Source: Desulfamplus sp. (GTDB taxonomy: Bacteria > Desulfobacterota > Desulfobacteria > Desulfobacterales > Desulfobacteraceae). Taken from it: a stretch of 64,000 bases of DNA. A program made the position numbers and the translations under genes. Within the stretch, counting starts at the first letter, position 1; each line of letters opens with the position of its first letter. The stretch lies in the NCBI GenBank assembly GCA_015232455.1, contig JADFZQ010000006.1:62001-126000 (forward strand), in the 5' to 3' direction. The notes below the pieces were generated by a model that worked only from the letters and a program-made list of their open reading frames with translations, did no database searches and had not been told where the DNA came from. This document shows, in pieces, positions 8,510 through 18,814 of the stretch.

Positions 8510-10225
8510 TTAAACTGCACTATCAGATGTTTTTGGAGCAGACTGACTCTTTATCAATGCTAAAAAATCGGTAAATGTTCTTGTTTTAAGAATGTTTTGA
8601 AGTATGGTCTGGTTACGAAAAAGCCTTGCAATTTCAGAGACGATTGTAAGTTGTGATTCAGGAGCATCATCAGGGGTTAGCACAAGAAAAATAACATTAG
8701 CTGGCTTTCCGTCAGGTGCATCAAAGTCAATTCCAGTATCAGAAATTCCCACACAGACAAGTGGGTAAGCAAGACCTTCAATCCTTGCATGAGGAAGAGC
8801 TACGCCTTTACCAATTCCAGTGCTTAATGCCTTTTCCCTTTTCCATACAACATACTCTACTTTATCTTGCTCTAAACTAAACTCTCTACATACAGTCTCA
8901 ACCATCTCATTAATAGCTTCACGCCGTGATAAAGCCTTTAACTCTCTTATAAAGAGTTTTGAGAAAAGAGCATCTTGGAGTTTCCATGATTTTACAGGAT
9001 TAAGAATAAGCCTCATGGCGGGACCGCTCATCATAGATGTAACAATAGCCATTATAACTAAGGCAACAAACAACCTATTGTTTATAATTCCAGCTTCTAA
9101 GGCAAGAATACCTAAAATGATCTCCATTGCACCTCTTGAATTCATAGCAAATCCAACTGCCCATGAGTCTCTTAAAGCCATTCCTCCCCATCTTGCCCCA
9201 ACTATTCCTCCTACTAATTTACATAAAGATGCAACCATAAAAACTAACAATGTTAAAACAAGATCAAAATTTTCAAAAAAATTCACCTTTAGCCCAATGC
9301 TTGCAAAAAAGACCGGAGCAAAAATAAATGAGATAAAATTTGCAATCGTTACTCTGGTTCGCTCTCTAAGATGCGATGAATCGCCAATTGCAGCTCCAAC
9401 TAAGAATGCCCCAAAAATAGCATGAATCCCTATACATTCTGTAAATGCAGAGCCAAGAAGAGCTAAAATTAGTGCAAAACTAAGCTCACCTCCGGGCCAC
9501 TTTGTGTATGCCTGAACAAATGGCAATGATTTATCAATGAGCCATCGCCCCATCGTTAGCATAGAACCCGCAAATGTAAGAGTTAGAAAAATCGTTAATA
9601 ATATGTGGTTATTCCCATTGCCCCCACCCATAAGACCTAACACAACAGCGAAAACTATCCAGCCAACAATATCATTAAAAATTGCTGCACTTACAACGAC
9701 CATTCCAAGATCGCTTCGATATAGGTCCATATCCATAAGAGTTTTAGCAATTACAGGTAGTGCTGAAATAGACATGGCAGTTGCTAAGAAAAGGGCAAAG
9801 GTGAACTTATTAACATTAAGCTCTCTTCCAACTTGATCCGAGAGAAACCATGCAGTTATAAAGCCAAAAACAAAAGGAATTACAATGGTTGTAATTCCAA
9901 CTTTTAAACCAACTTTACCCTGTTTCCAGATAGTTGAGAGATCAACCTCTATACCAGCAACCATCAAAAAGAGCACAATAGAAAGGTTTGATATGGCATC
10001 AAGTGCAATTGCATTTGCACCATTTATTGGAAAGAGAAACAGGTTTAACTCTGGAGAGATAGTTCCTAAAACAGTTGGACCAAGTAGCACTCCAGCAAGC
10101 AACTCTCCTGCCACAGCAGGTTGATGAAACCTTTGGGCAAGCTCTCCAAGAGTTCTTGCCACACCAAGCAAAATTCCAAGAGAGAGCAGCATTACCGTAA
10201 TGTTGTGAGGCGTCAATTTTTCCAT
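8510..10225 (-). CDS. Monovalent cation:proton antiporter (CPA2) fused to PTS EIIA-type domain
   Basis: Residues 1-395 form a Kef/NapA-like antiporter with about 12 membrane segments, including FHQPAVAGELLAGVLLGP near the N-terminus and NSRGAMEIILG before the last helices. Residues 425-560 are a type-2 PTS EIIA (PtsN-like) domain with the phosphorylatable histidine in VALPHARIEG. EIIA domains of this sort couple transport to the nitrogen-PTS phosphorylation state or act as regulatory modules; the link here is inferred. The start ATG has no clear Shine-Dalgarno sequence. No other PTS gene is in the window. Confidence 0.9.
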   Translation of the reverse strand: MEKLTPHNITVMLLSLGILLGVARTLGELAQRFHQPAVAGELLAGVLLGPTVLGTISPELNLFLFPINGANAIALDAISNLSIVLFLMVAGIEVDLSTIWKQGKVGLKVGITTIVIPFVFGFITAWFLSDQVGRELNVNKFTFALFLATAMSISALPVIAKTLMDMDLYRSDLGMVVVSAAIFNDIVGWIVFAVVLGLMGGGNGNNHILLTIFLTLTFAGSMLTMGRWLIDKSLPFVQAYTKWPGGELSFALILALLGSAFTECIGIHAIFGAFLVGAAIGDSSHLRERTRVTIANFISFIFAPVFFASIGLKVNFFENFDLVLTLLVFMVASLCKLVGGIVGARWGGMALRDSWAVGFAMNSRGAMEIILGILALEAGIINNRLFVALVIMAIVTSMMSGPAMRLILNPVKSWKLQDALFSKLFIRELKALSRREAINEMVETVCREFSLEQDKVEYVVWKREKALSTGIGKGVALPHARIEGLAYPLVCVGISDTGIDFDAPDGKPANVIFLVLTPDDAPESQLTIVSEIARLFRNQTILQNILKTRTFTDFLALIKSQSAPKTSDSAV

Positions 10226-10261
10226 TTAAAACTTTTAATTTTATTAAAATTCAGCCTTAGA

Positions 10262-10286
10262 TTTATCCATCGCCATAAGCTAAAGC
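10262..10286. repeat. Short dispersed repeat TAAGCTAAAGCCAT, copy 1
   Basis: The segment reads CGCCATAAGCTAAAGCCATC followed by GGCTGA. A close match occurs at 38979-39003 (CGTCCTAAGCTAAAGCCATG followed by GGCTGA). Both copies are in spacers. The short inverted AGCC/GGCT arms suggest a weak hairpin. Confidence 0.4.
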
Positions 10287-10339
10287 CATCGGCTGAAGAT
10301 CTTAATATAATGTAATTTACGACAGTTTAAATTATAAAA

Positions 10340-12313
10340 CTACTTTGCTTCAATAAAACGACAACTTAAAAGCATATCTTCATCAATCTCTGATTGGACT
10401 TTATATGGCAGACTTTTGAAAAGCTTTATCATATTTTTATTACCAGTTGAAGTTACCGCAAAAAGCCCAGCAATTCCTCTGTTTCTTGCTGATTCTGAAA
10501 GTTTTCGTATCAACGCTCTTCCAATGCCCTGATTTTGATACTCTTTACTTACAGAGAATGCAACTTCAGCCATATTGGTCGCTGGCTCAAGATAGTAACT
10601 TCCAACACCTACAACTCTGTCAAATCCCATCTCACCAACAAGTGCTATTATTGTTAGATTTCTCTTGTAATCAATTTGACTCATAACCTCAACATCATCA
10701 CGCAAAAATCTTGTCTTTTCATGGAAAAATCTTGAAATAACATCAGCTTTATCAAGCTGGTAAAAATGTTCCTGAATTCTTCTGTCATCTACAGGTTTTG
10801 CTGGTCTTAAAGTTATCTTCTCGCCATTTATTGTTATGTTCTCCTCAAGTTTAACAGGATAGATACCATAAACTGATTCTCCAAGAGTGCGATCCTGACC
10901 TATCATACCGATTTTTTTAGCTTCATTTAAAAGCTCATCACGAAATTCAGGGTGTGCAATACTGATAAGGGCAAAAGCTCGTTCCTGAGTGCTTTTGCCA
11001 AAGAGGTTCACAGCCCCAAACTCTGTAGCCACATAGCGTATATCTTCACGAGGAATAGTTACAATGGTGTTATTCAACTGAGGCACAATAGAACTTACCC
11101 TTTTTTCTTTTACACCTTCGTTGACAGTAGTAGTTGAAAGTATATTTTGCAAGGCATCTTTCTTGTACAAAGTATTTATATCTCTATTTTCATCACCATT
11201 AACCTTAACAGTAGTAGTTGAGTTGAGCATAATAATTGATTTGCCGCCTTTAGAACGGTTTGCCCCTCTCGTAAAGTCTGAAATTCCTGATACTCCAGCA
11301 TATAAAGTGTAAGATTGTGCATCGCACGACACCTGCCCAAATAGATCAATTGTTTGAGCAACATTCATAGAGACCATTTTGTTATGTTTTGATATTATTT
11401 CCAGATCATTAACGTAATCAAAAGGCTGAAATTCAACTGCTGGATTTATATGTAGAAAATCATAGAGAGCCTTAGTTCCGACAGAACAGCCAGCCACCAT
11501 CTTTCCATTATTAAAACCCTTTTTCTTATTGGTTATCACGCCCATTGAATAGAGATGCATCATATCATCAGTTAGAAATTGGGAGTGGATACCAAGATCA
11601 TTTTTATTTGAAAGAGCCTGAATTGTTGCCTGAGATGCTGCATCAAGCCCTATTTGCAGTGTTGAGCCATCTTCGATTAACCTGACAATATGTTGACCGA
11701 TTTTTGCAGCCTTTTGAGGAGGAGGATTTGATGTTATTGTCATTAAATCTTCATCTAACTCAACTATGAAATCAACATCATTTACATGAATAAAGCTCTG
11801 CCCAAGAACAATTGGCATCTTTGAGTTGACCTGAGCTATTACTAAGTCAGCAGAGAAAGCAGCAGATAGGGTAACATCAACTGAAACCCCAAGGCTCATC
11901 CAGCCAAAATCATCAGGAGGTGTAACTTGAATCATTGCAACATCAATTGGGATTCTACGACTGCTAAAAAGGCGTGGCACTTCAGCCATATTAACTGGAG
12001 TATAGAATCGTTTGTTCTTTGCAAGTTCTTCAGATTTAGCAGAACCAAGATAAATTGAGCGGATATTCATAACTTGATCATTTGTTTTATCTGCTATCTT
12101 TGTAAGGGGTGTGGTCTCTCGTGACATTAAGCGTATTATCTCAACATCGCTTAACCTATCGGACATACCAGCCAAACCACCTACAAGAGCTTGAGGTTCT
12201 CCACAGTATGAGCCGATAAAAACTCTTTGACCCGACTGTATATGGCTTACAGCATCTTTAACAGTCCGTTTTTTATGAACATAATCATCTGCCCAATAAT
12301 TGGCAGCTCCCAT
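10340..12313 (-). CDS. Acetyl-CoA hydrolase/CoA-transferase family protein fused to GNAT domain
   Basis: Residues 1-430 match the acetyl-CoA hydrolase / 4-hydroxybutyrate CoA-transferase fold, including PPDDFGWMSLGVSVD and the C-terminal YVATEFGAVNLFGKSTQERA. Such enzymes move CoA between acyl groups such as acetate or butyrate in anaerobic carbon metabolism. Residues 490-657 are a GNAT acetyltransferase domain with the acetyl-CoA loop QNQGIGRALI. The fusion suggests CoA-ester use and protein acylation in one polypeptide. I place the start at 12313 (MGAANYW) because ATGGAGGTCTCT supplies a Shine-Dalgarno sequence ahead of it. An ATG at 12325 overlaps that site and is less likely. Confidence 0.88.
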   Translation of the reverse strand: MGAANYWADDYVHKKRTVKDAVSHIQSGQRVFIGSYCGEPQALVGGLAGMSDRLSDVEIIRLMSRETTPLTKIADKTNDQVMNIRSIYLGSAKSEELAKNKRFYTPVNMAEVPRLFSSRRIPIDVAMIQVTPPDDFGWMSLGVSVDVTLSAAFSADLVIAQVNSKMPIVLGQSFIHVNDVDFIVELDEDLMTITSNPPPQKAAKIGQHIVRLIEDGSTLQIGLDAASQATIQALSNKNDLGIHSQFLTDDMMHLYSMGVITNKKKGFNNGKMVAGCSVGTKALYDFLHINPAVEFQPFDYVNDLEIISKHNKMVSMNVAQTIDLFGQVSCDAQSYTLYAGVSGISDFTRGANRSKGGKSIIMLNSTTTVKVNGDENRDINTLYKKDALQNILSTTTVNEGVKEKRVSSIVPQLNNTIVTIPREDIRYVATEFGAVNLFGKSTQERAFALISIAHPEFRDELLNEAKKIGMIGQDRTLGESVYGIYPVKLEENITINGEKITLRPAKPVDDRRIQEHFYQLDKADVISRFFHEKTRFLRDDVEVMSQIDYKRNLTIIALVGEMGFDRVVGVGSYYLEPATNMAEVAFSVSKEYQNQGIGRALIRKLSESARNRGIAGLFAVTSTGNKNMIKLFKSLPYKVQSEIDEDMLLSCRFIEAK

Positions 12314-12410
12314 AGAGACCTCCATATTTTATATAACTTGATTGTTTATCAAATTCAGCTATTTTAATTTTAACATTATTTATCATAATATTTCCATTTT
12401 TTTTGAAGCC

Positions 12411-12443
12411 CTAAAATAAAATTCCCCGCCGCAAGGCAGGGAA
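12411..12443 (-). terminator. Rho-independent terminator of the GGDEF gene
   Basis: On the minus strand, TTCCCTGCC pairs with GGCGGGGAA around a four-base TTGC loop, then TTTTATTTTAGG follows. It lies 36 bases past the stop of the diguanylate cyclase gene. The CCCCGCC-GCAA-GGC hairpin is also the sort of short palindrome found dispersed in many genomes. Confidence 0.75.
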
Positions 12444-12479
12444 TGATGAACACGAGCTTCAAAAATCAGCAGATTAGCT

Positions 12480-13577
12480 TTAGATATTAGATACCTTTAT
12501 TGGTTTTTCTCTTGTTTGACAAAGATGTATTATACCCGGCATAACTGTGTTTCTACCATTTAGTTTTGCCTTATACATCATAGAATCAGCATCTTCAACG
12601 AGCTTAATTATGTCGGCAGAATCTGGTCTTTCATAAGATGGATTAAGTGATGATACACCAAAACTTGCCGTAACTCTTATAGTCCCACTATCTGTAATAA
12701 TAGTTTGCTCTTGAATTGCTTGGCGTAACCTATCAGCAAGCTCCATAGCCTCTAACTTAGAAGTTGTTGGAAGAATTACTATAAACTCCTCACCACCATA
12801 TCTTGCAAGAATATCACCTGAACGTATATTGCTTTTAACTATAGCAGAGACTTTTTGAAGAACTGCATCTCCAGCTTGATGTCCATAGGTATCGTTAACT
12901 TTTTTGAAATGGTCAATATCAAACATGAAAACAGAGAGAGGAGTCTGTAGCCTCTTGGCGGTAGCAATGCTCTTTTTGATCTGCACCTCAAACTCTCGCC
13001 TATTATAACAGCCTGTAAGAGGATCAACTGTTGCTGCATTTGTTAATTTTTCAATATTTATAAGTTTTGATAAAGCTAACCCACTACTTTTTAAGATCAT
13101 GGATACTATATTATCGTGATATTTAGATATATCTCGACTTGTAAGCATATAGATTTTTCCCTGACAATTCTCTTCATTAAGCGTATATGATACAAGATTC
13201 TCAAGGCTAAATTTCTGCTCTTTCTCATCATGCTCAAAAGTGTGGTTAAGATAGTTGATTTGAGATTCACCTGATAAATGGAAATCTTTAATAAAAACAG
13301 ATTCTAATGATTTTCTATACATTCTTGGATCAAGCCAAACATCAATATTAACTCGGTTCTGTGTGGTGTTAATCTCACTTTGTAAAACAAATGCAAATAG
13401 ACGGTAATTTAGAATCTCTTTGAGGCATATAGCCATCTCATTGATAATTCCTTGAACAGAGTTTTGTTGATTCAAGTTGATTATGTGCTGAGTCAACTTT
13501 TCATGGTCTGCATTTCTGACAGCAGCATTAAAAACAAGCGGCAATATTTTAAATAATCTTTTGAATTCAACTTTCAT
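12480..13577 (-). CDS. Diguanylate cyclase (GGDEF domain)
   Basis: Makes cyclic di-GMP from two GTP. The C-terminal domain (about residues 190-355) has the start motif DPLTGCYNRREFE, the active-site GGEEF within RYGGEEFIVIL, and the metal-binding FDIDHFKKVND. The N-terminal 180 residues have no membrane helix and resemble a soluble GAF-like sensor, but I cannot name it with confidence. I place the start at 13577 (MKVEFKR), since AAAGGAGAGAGG lies just upstream. Upstream in-frame ATGs at 13598 and 13601 would put this site inside the gene. It is monocistronic with a good terminator. Confidence 0.92.
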   Translation of the reverse strand: MKVEFKRLFKILPLVFNAAVRNADHEKLTQHIINLNQQNSVQGIINEMAICLKEILNYRLFAFVLQSEINTTQNRVNIDVWLDPRMYRKSLESVFIKDFHLSGESQINYLNHTFEHDEKEQKFSLENLVSYTLNEENCQGKIYMLTSRDISKYHDNIVSMILKSSGLALSKLINIEKLTNAATVDPLTGCYNRREFEVQIKKSIATAKRLQTPLSVFMFDIDHFKKVNDTYGHQAGDAVLQKVSAIVKSNIRSGDILARYGGEEFIVILPTTSKLEAMELADRLRQAIQEQTIITDSGTIRVTASFGVSSLNPSYERPDSADIIKLVEDADSMMYKAKLNGRNTVMPGIIHLCQTREKPIKVSNI

Positions 13578-13872
13578 AGCCTCTCTCCTTTCAATCATCA
13601 TTTAACAATTATCACTCAAAATTAGCTTATTAATTAAAGAGTTATATATTTTTAATTTTGAAATGATGAAGTGCAAACAATATGCCACAATAAAATTAAA
13701 AGAAGTATAGCTTTAAATTACAATATGTTATAAGAAATATAAACTGGTATAGGAGATAAAATACTATAAAATGATTCGCGGTAATTAATATGCAGAGGTA
13801 AAATCTGCCGATTGGTGTTGGTATTTTGGCGTCAAAAATCAGTCAAAAGTTTTGCAGAAAGCCAATTGAACC
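13578..13872. other. Spacer between the GGDEF and hybrid kinase genes, no gene seen
   Basis: AT-rich except for a slightly more GC-rich patch at about 13790-13865 that contains GCAGAGGTAAAATCTGC, a short imperfect hairpin. No open frame with a ribosome binding site, tRNA fold or strong terminator is visible. It should hold the promoter of the GGDEF gene. Confidence 0.5.
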
Positions 13873-15369
13873 CTATCCAAGGCACTTTCTTATCATGCGA
13901 CATAGCTCATAAGGGCTAAATGGTTTATACAAAAGGTAGTTATATCTATTCTTACTTAGCTCATTTTGGTTCTGAATAAGATAGCCCGGACAAAAAATAA
14001 TAGGAATTGATGGGTTGATCTTGCGAATCCCTGCCTCTAAATCAAGACCACTTAATTCGCCCGGCATCTCAACATCCATAACAACAATATCAACCTTATT
14101 GTTGCTAAATACCTTTATAACTTCGTCACTCTTTGTTACGCCTATAGTGTTGTATCCAGCTTCACTTAAAACAACAGAGATAGATTCAACAATATCTTTT
14201 TCATTATCAACAATCATAACAGACTCTGTTCCATGCTCTATTTTACTTTGTGGATATTTTGGCTGTTCAGAGAGTTGTTCAATTGACGGAAAGAAAAGAT
14301 GAAAAGCACTACCTTTTCCCTTCTCACTCTCTACAACTATCTTTCCTTGATGCTCTTCAACAATAGATTTAACAGTTGCAAGACCAAGCCCTGTTCCTTC
14401 TCCATTTTTTTTGGTAGTATAAAAAGGCTCAAAAATCCTTGCAATAGTCTCTTTGTCCATTCCACACCCTTCATCTTGAACAGTAAGTTTTACATAAAGA
14501 TTACTGCTTAGAGGAAGAGCAACCTCATCAAGAGATATCTTTATTAAGCCTTTGCCATTCATAGCATGAACAGCATTAACGCACAGATTTATTACAACTT
14601 GATGGATAGCGGTTAAATCAGCCTTTATTTTAAGAGGTTTATCTGACATCGTAAGTGAAAACTCTACAGTTTTTGGAAAACCTATTTTTAAGAGCTTTAC
14701 TATCTCTTTAATCTGAATTTTTAACCTAAGAGTCTCTTTTTTATTGTCGCTTTTTCTTGAGAAATTGAGAATCTGTCTTGAGAGATCAGCAAGCCTTTGT
14801 GTTGCAAAAAAGATTTTACTTAGCATCTCACTCTCTTTGCCAGTAATACGGCTCATAAGAATTTGAAGATAGCCAAATATAGGGGTAAGAATGTTGTTTA
14901 TATCATGCAAAATTCCACCAGCTAAAGTTCCAATTGCCTCCATTTTTCTTGTATGTTCAAGCTGCTGTTTTAAAAAATCCTCTTCCTGCTTTCTTGCAAG
15001 AAATCCCTTAACTCTTGCCTCAACCTCAAGAGCAAGAAGCGGTTTTGTGAGATAATCTTGTGCCCCAACTTGAAAGCTCTTAACTCTATCTGATGGTTCT
15101 ATTTTTGCTGTAACGAAAAAGACGCCAATTTGAGCTGTGCTTGGATTAGATTTTAAATGACGACAAAGTTCCCATCCGTCCATATTTGGCATCATAATAT
15201 CAAGAAGAATAAGGTCTGGCTTAAATTTTTCAGCAAGCTCAATAGCCTTTATAGGATTTTTTGTTGCAATAACTTCAGAATATTTTTCAACTATTTCTCG
15301 AAGTATCTCAATATTGAAAATTTCATCATCAACAATCAGAATTAGAGGTTTTTTTTGATTAAAAATCAT
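13873..15369 (-). CDS. Hybrid regulator: receiver - histidine kinase - receiver
   Basis: A soluble 498-residue signalling protein. Residues 10-120 are a receiver (ILIVDDE, phospho-Asp in LILLDIMMP, Lys in YLTKPL). The kinase has its phospho-His in GGILHDINN near residue 155, N box [11 protein letters not shown], and G boxes DEGCGMD and GTGLGL. Residues 380-495 are a second receiver with VVMDVEMP, in which IIFCPGY replaces the usual Thr-Ala segment. There is no DNA-binding output. The start ATG at 15369 overlaps the end of the upstream hybrid kinase by 11 bases, so the two are co-translated and likely share a phosphorelay. GGAG lies 13 bases ahead of it, a long spacing. Confidence 0.9.
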   Translation of the reverse strand: MIFNQKKPLILIVDDEIFNIEILREIVEKYSEVIATKNPIKAIELAEKFKPDLILLDIMMPNMDGWELCRHLKSNPSTAQIGVFFVTAKIEPSDRVKSFQVGAQDYLTKPLLALEVEARVKGFLARKQEEDFLKQQLEHTRKMEAIGTLAGGILHDINNILTPIFGYLQILMSRITGKESEMLSKIFFATQRLADLSRQILNFSRKSDNKKETLRLKIQIKEIVKLLKIGFPKTVEFSLTMSDKPLKIKADLTAIHQVVINLCVNAVHAMNGKGLIKISLDEVALPLSSNLYVKLTVQDEGCGMDKETIARIFEPFYTTKKNGEGTGLGLATVKSIVEEHQGKIVVESEKGKGSAFHLFFPSIEQLSEQPKYPQSKIEHGTESVMIVDNEKDIVESISVVLSEAGYNTIGVTKSDEVIKVFSNNKVDIVVMDVEMPGELSGLDLEAGIRKINPSIPIIFCPGYLIQNQNELSKNRYNYLLYKPFSPYELCRMIRKCLG

Positions 15370-18300
15370 TACTGAAATCCAGCTCCTTTTCAATAGAGTT
15401 AAGCAGCTCTTGTGCCTCTTCAAAATCGTAATTTTTAACCATTTTTTTTAGCTTAGATATAGTTGGGTTAAATTTATCAATGTGCCAACTTAAAAGAGTT
15501 TCTGACAAATTATCTATAATCTCCTCTGATTTCAAAGGACTATAGGAGTTTAACTCTTTTGCTAAATTTTCCATAATTGTATTTAATAGTTTTTTATTAA
15601 AATCATTATTGGTTGTTATATAGCTTTCCTGATAAGTGTTTTGCCCCTCCCCGTCCCTCCCCAAGGGGATGGAGTAATTCTTTCCCCCCTCCATTGTTGG
15701 GGAGGGGGTCGGGGGTGGGGCAACAGGAATTGCCAATTTATTTATCTGGGATACTATATTTAGCTCTTCTGATTCTATAGACGTTGGATTTACTTGATCC
15801 GAATCTATATCTAAATTTTTAACCGCATTAATTAAATCTTTTATTTTGCTATCAACATCAATTAATAGTGGCTCAATAGATGATAGATTACTTTCAACGT
15901 CAGAGCTATTTTCATTAGAATCAATAAATTTACGGCAAGCAAAATCAAGGATTTCAGATGCTTTGTAAAGTTCATCAGCACAAATACTTCCACTACCGCC
16001 TTTTATCGAATGAGCAAGCCTTTGGAGTAAAATTATATCTTTGCTATGAAAAGCCTGCCAAAAATGCTCTATCTTTTCGTGAACCTCTTCTCCAAATCCT
16101 TTAAGAATTTTAATATAAGTTGGTTGTGAAATTCCCAATCTCTCAATAGCACCATTCATATCAAAAAAAAGTTCCTTGTTTTTGTTTTTTTGAGGCTCAT
16201 CTGCTTGTTTAGTTGAATAGAGAGTGTCGGTTGGATTAATAGTTGAGGAGTGAGATATTGAATGGACAGAGTCAGTTGGATCAATTGGATTAATAACTTT
16301 GCTTGGATCAGTAATAAGTTCCGTTGGCTCAATAATTGAGGGGTGAGATTTTGAATTTATAGATGTTTTAGCTATCTGTTTAGTCAGATACTTTGACATT
16401 GTTCTAAATAGGTCTGTGGGTCTAATAGGCTTTGCAACATAATCATTCATTCCAGCAGCAAGACATCTTTCCATATCACCTTTCATAGCATGGGCAGTCA
16501 TGGCTATAATAGGTATTTCAGGTGTTATAGAACCTTGTCTTATTTGGCGTGTTGCCTCAAATCCGTCCATTACGGGCATTTGAATATCCATTAAGACAAG
16601 GTTGTATGGAATTTTGTTAGAGTCAAACTGCTGACAAATCATCTGAACAGCCTTCTCTCCATTATCTGCAATATCAACTGTAGAGCCTGTTCCTTGAAGA
16701 ACTGCTATGGCAATCTCTTGATTTGTTGCGTTATCTTCAGCAAGAAGAATATGAACCCCTTTAAATTTATCGTGATACATAGATGATTCAGTTACAAGCT
16801 CTTGCTCTTGCTTCATATCACCGCAAAATATCTGAACAATGGCATCAAGAAGTGTTGATGGATTGACAGGTTTTGTCAAAAAAGCATTAATACCAGCTTT
16901 TCTCGCAGCACTTTGTTCAGCACTCTTACTAAATCCTGTCATCATAATAATTGGAATATTGGATTTTTTTTCATTACGTATCTTCTCGGCAAGCTCAATT
17001 CCATTAATATTCTCCATTTTCCAATCTGTTATAATAAGCCCAAAGGGTTTATCATCAGAAGAGCCGCTGCTTCTATAAATATCAAAAAGCTCTAATGCCT
17101 CCTCTCCTGACGATGCAACAGAGACATCTTTAACATAACCTATAAGTATCTTTTTAACAATTTCACAGCTAATGGCATTATCATCAACTACAAGAACGTT
17201 CATATCAGCAAGCATATCAGGAAAAACCATGTCATTCAGTTCTCCGTTTTTGCCTACAGTAAACTTCAATTCCACAAAAAATGTACTTCCTTCACTAAGT
17301 TTACTTATTGCAGAAATACGCCCACCCATAAGTTCAACAAGACGCTTAGTTATAGTCAACCCAAGACCTGTTCCTCCATACTTTCTTGTTGTAGATGCAT
17401 CTTCTTGAGAAAAAGGCTCAAACAGCTTATCAAGATGGCTTTCAGATATGCCGATTCCATTGTCTTTAACAAAAAAATTTAAAACTATCTCTGACTCTGA
17501 AATTTGACTATGCTCTACCCCAAGAACAACTACCCCATCTTTTTTAGAAAATTTGATAGCATTACCAATAAGGTTTGTAAGTATCTGTTGTATTCTTAAT
17601 GAGTCCCCAATAAGAAGATATGGAATGTCAGAGTTTATATCCATTAAGAATTCAATATTTTTTTCAGATACTTGATAGGCAAAAGTATCCCTTATTCTCT
17701 CAAGAATACGGAAAAAATTAAATTGAGAATACTCAATATCAATTTTACCAGCCTCAATTTTTGAGAAATCAAGAATATCGTTAATAATACCAAGTAAGGA
17801 ATAGGCAGAATTGTTTATCATCTCAAGATACCGCTTAATTCTTGATGGAACTGCTGTCTCAGCAAGAGCAAGGTCAGAAGCAGCAATTACTCCATTCATA
17901 GGAGTTCTTATTTCGTGGCTCATATTGGCTAAAAAAAAGCTCTTTGCTTTTGCAGCAGATTCTGCCTGATCTTTTGCAAATAAAAGTTCTTGATTTAAGT
18001 TTTCTAATTGAAAAGTCCTCTCTTTTACCCGATGATCCAGCAACTGATTTGCCTCAATCAACTTTTTTTCAGATAACTTCAAAGCCTCTGTTCTGGTACG
18101 GATTTCAGAGGTCATGTAGTTGACAGCAGATATAATTTCATTAAAATCTCTTTGAGGAACAGAACCAATCCAGAGATTATAATTTCCTTCAGCGATATTC
18201 CGAATAATAGGCAAAAATTCATTAAGTCTTTTAGTTAAAAGCGTATTCAAAACCACTCTTGTTCCAAAAAAGACTCCTATAACAACAATAAAAACAACTA

Positions 18301-18814
18301 CAAATCCAAGCGAGAGCATAGTTTCAATTAATTTTTTTATATGCTCTCCTGAATAATATACTTCAATAAAACCAATTTGCTGCTCTTTTTTACCACTCTT
18401 AAAAGGAATCTCTTTTACTATCGCTTTTTTAACTACTTTTATTTTAGTCTTTTTAGGAGACTCTTTATGAAATAAAATTTTACCTTTATCTTCTACTTTG
18501 ATACCTGATATTAATTCAGTCTGTAAATAAACAGTTAATATCTGCATCATCTGCTCTTCGTTAAGACTCCAGACAGATTCGGCAAGCATAGTGGCAATCT
18601 CACTTGCAGTTTGTTCTGTCTCTATCTGCCAATCTCTTTTGGCATCTTCAATTGTAATAAGAAAAAAAATTCCACCTATAACTGCAACAATAATGCTGAT
18701 AATAATGCTTAGACTTATTACTAAGTCATTTGCGATGGTGCGATTTTTACGATAATTCCACATTAAAGCTATATGTTTCGGAGCTTTAGTTATGAATTTT
18801 GGAAAGAGTTTCAT
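15359..18814 (-). CDS. Membrane-bound hybrid sensor histidine kinase with two receivers and HPt (BarA-like)
   Basis: The 1151-residue protein has two membrane helices (about 33-55 and 168-190) around a small periplasmic sensor, then a HAMP-like linker. The HisKA domain has [11 protein letters not shown] (His near 300), followed by the ATPase with DNGIGI and GTGLGL. Receivers start near 538 and 685, with Asp in LIITDWKM and LVLMDIQMP, and an HPt domain has its His in [11 protein letters not shown] near 931. A C-terminal helical module (1070-1150) follows. A linker at 830-880 is a run of Pro/Thr/Ser/Ile repeats. Residues 1031-1058 are encoded by a GC-rich palindrome unlike the rest of the gene. 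All phosphorelay residues are present. The ligand is unknown. Confidence 0.93.
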   Translation of the reverse strand: MKLFPKFITKAPKHIALMWNYRKNRTIANDLVISLSIIISIIVAVIGGIFFLITIEDAKRDWQIETEQTASEIATMLAESVWSLNEEQMMQILTVYLQTELISGIKVEDKGKILFHKESPKKTKIKVVKKAIVKEIPFKSGKKEQQIGFIEVYYSGEHIKKLIETMLSLGFVVVFIVVIGVFFGTRVVLNTLLTKRLNEFLPIIRNIAEGNYNLWIGSVPQRDFNEIISAVNYMTSEIRTRTEALKLSEKKLIEANQLLDHRVKERTFQLENLNQELLFAKDQAESAAKAKSFFLANMSHEIRTPMNGVIAASDLALAETAVPSRIKRYLEMINNSAYSLLGIINDILDFSKIEAGKIDIEYSQFNFFRILERIRDTFAYQVSEKNIEFLMDINSDIPYLLIGDSLRIQQILTNLIGNAIKFSKKDGVVVLGVEHSQISESEIVLNFFVKDNGIGISESHLDKLFEPFSQEDASTTRKYGGTGLGLTITKRLVELMGGRISAISKLSEGSTFFVELKFTVGKNGELNDMVFPDMLADMNVLVVDDNAISCEIVKKILIGYVKDVSVASSGEEALELFDIYRSSGSSDDKPFGLIITDWKMENINGIELAEKIRNEKKSNIPIIMMTGFSKSAEQSAARKAGINAFLTKPVNPSTLLDAIVQIFCGDMKQEQELVTESSMYHDKFKGVHILLAEDNATNQEIAIAVLQGTGSTVDIADNGEKAVQMICQQFDSNKIPYNLVLMDIQMPVMDGFEATRQIRQGSITPEIPIIAMTAHAMKGDMERCLAAGMNDYVAKPIRPTDLFRTMSKYLTKQIAKTSINSKSHPSIIEPTELITDPSKVINPIDPTDSVHSISHSSTINPTDTLYSTKQADEPQKNKNKELFFDMNGAIERLGISQPTYIKILKGFGEEVHEKIEHFWQAFHSKDIILLQRLAHSIKGGSGSICADELYKASEILDFACRKFIDSNENSSDVESNLSSIEPLLIDVDSKIKDLINAVKNLDIDSDQVNPTSIESEELNIVSQINKLAIPVAPPPTPSPTMEGGKNYSIPLGRDGEGQNTYQESYITTNNDFNKKLLNTIMENLAKELNSYSPLKSEEIIDNLSETLLSWHIDKFNPTISKLKKMVKNYDFEEAQELLNSIEKELDFSNDF
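15641..15723. repeat. GC-rich palindromic repeat inserted in frame in a coding region
   Basis: The segment TTGCCCCTCCCCGTCCCTCC near the left edge is nearly complementary to GGAGGGGGTCGGGGGTGGGG near the right edge. A smaller inner hairpin is formed by CCCCAAGGGGATGGAG and CCCTCC. GC content is far above the surrounding AT-rich gene. On the coding strand it reads [13 protein letters not shown] through PLGRDGEG. Palindromes of this CCCCTCCC type are known as dispersed repeats in other bacteria. Confidence 0.8.

Noticed and set aside
13790-13865. Possible tRNA or small RNA in a slightly GC-richer spacer patch
   Set aside because: No cloverleaf could be drawn and there is no terminator; only a short imperfect hairpin.
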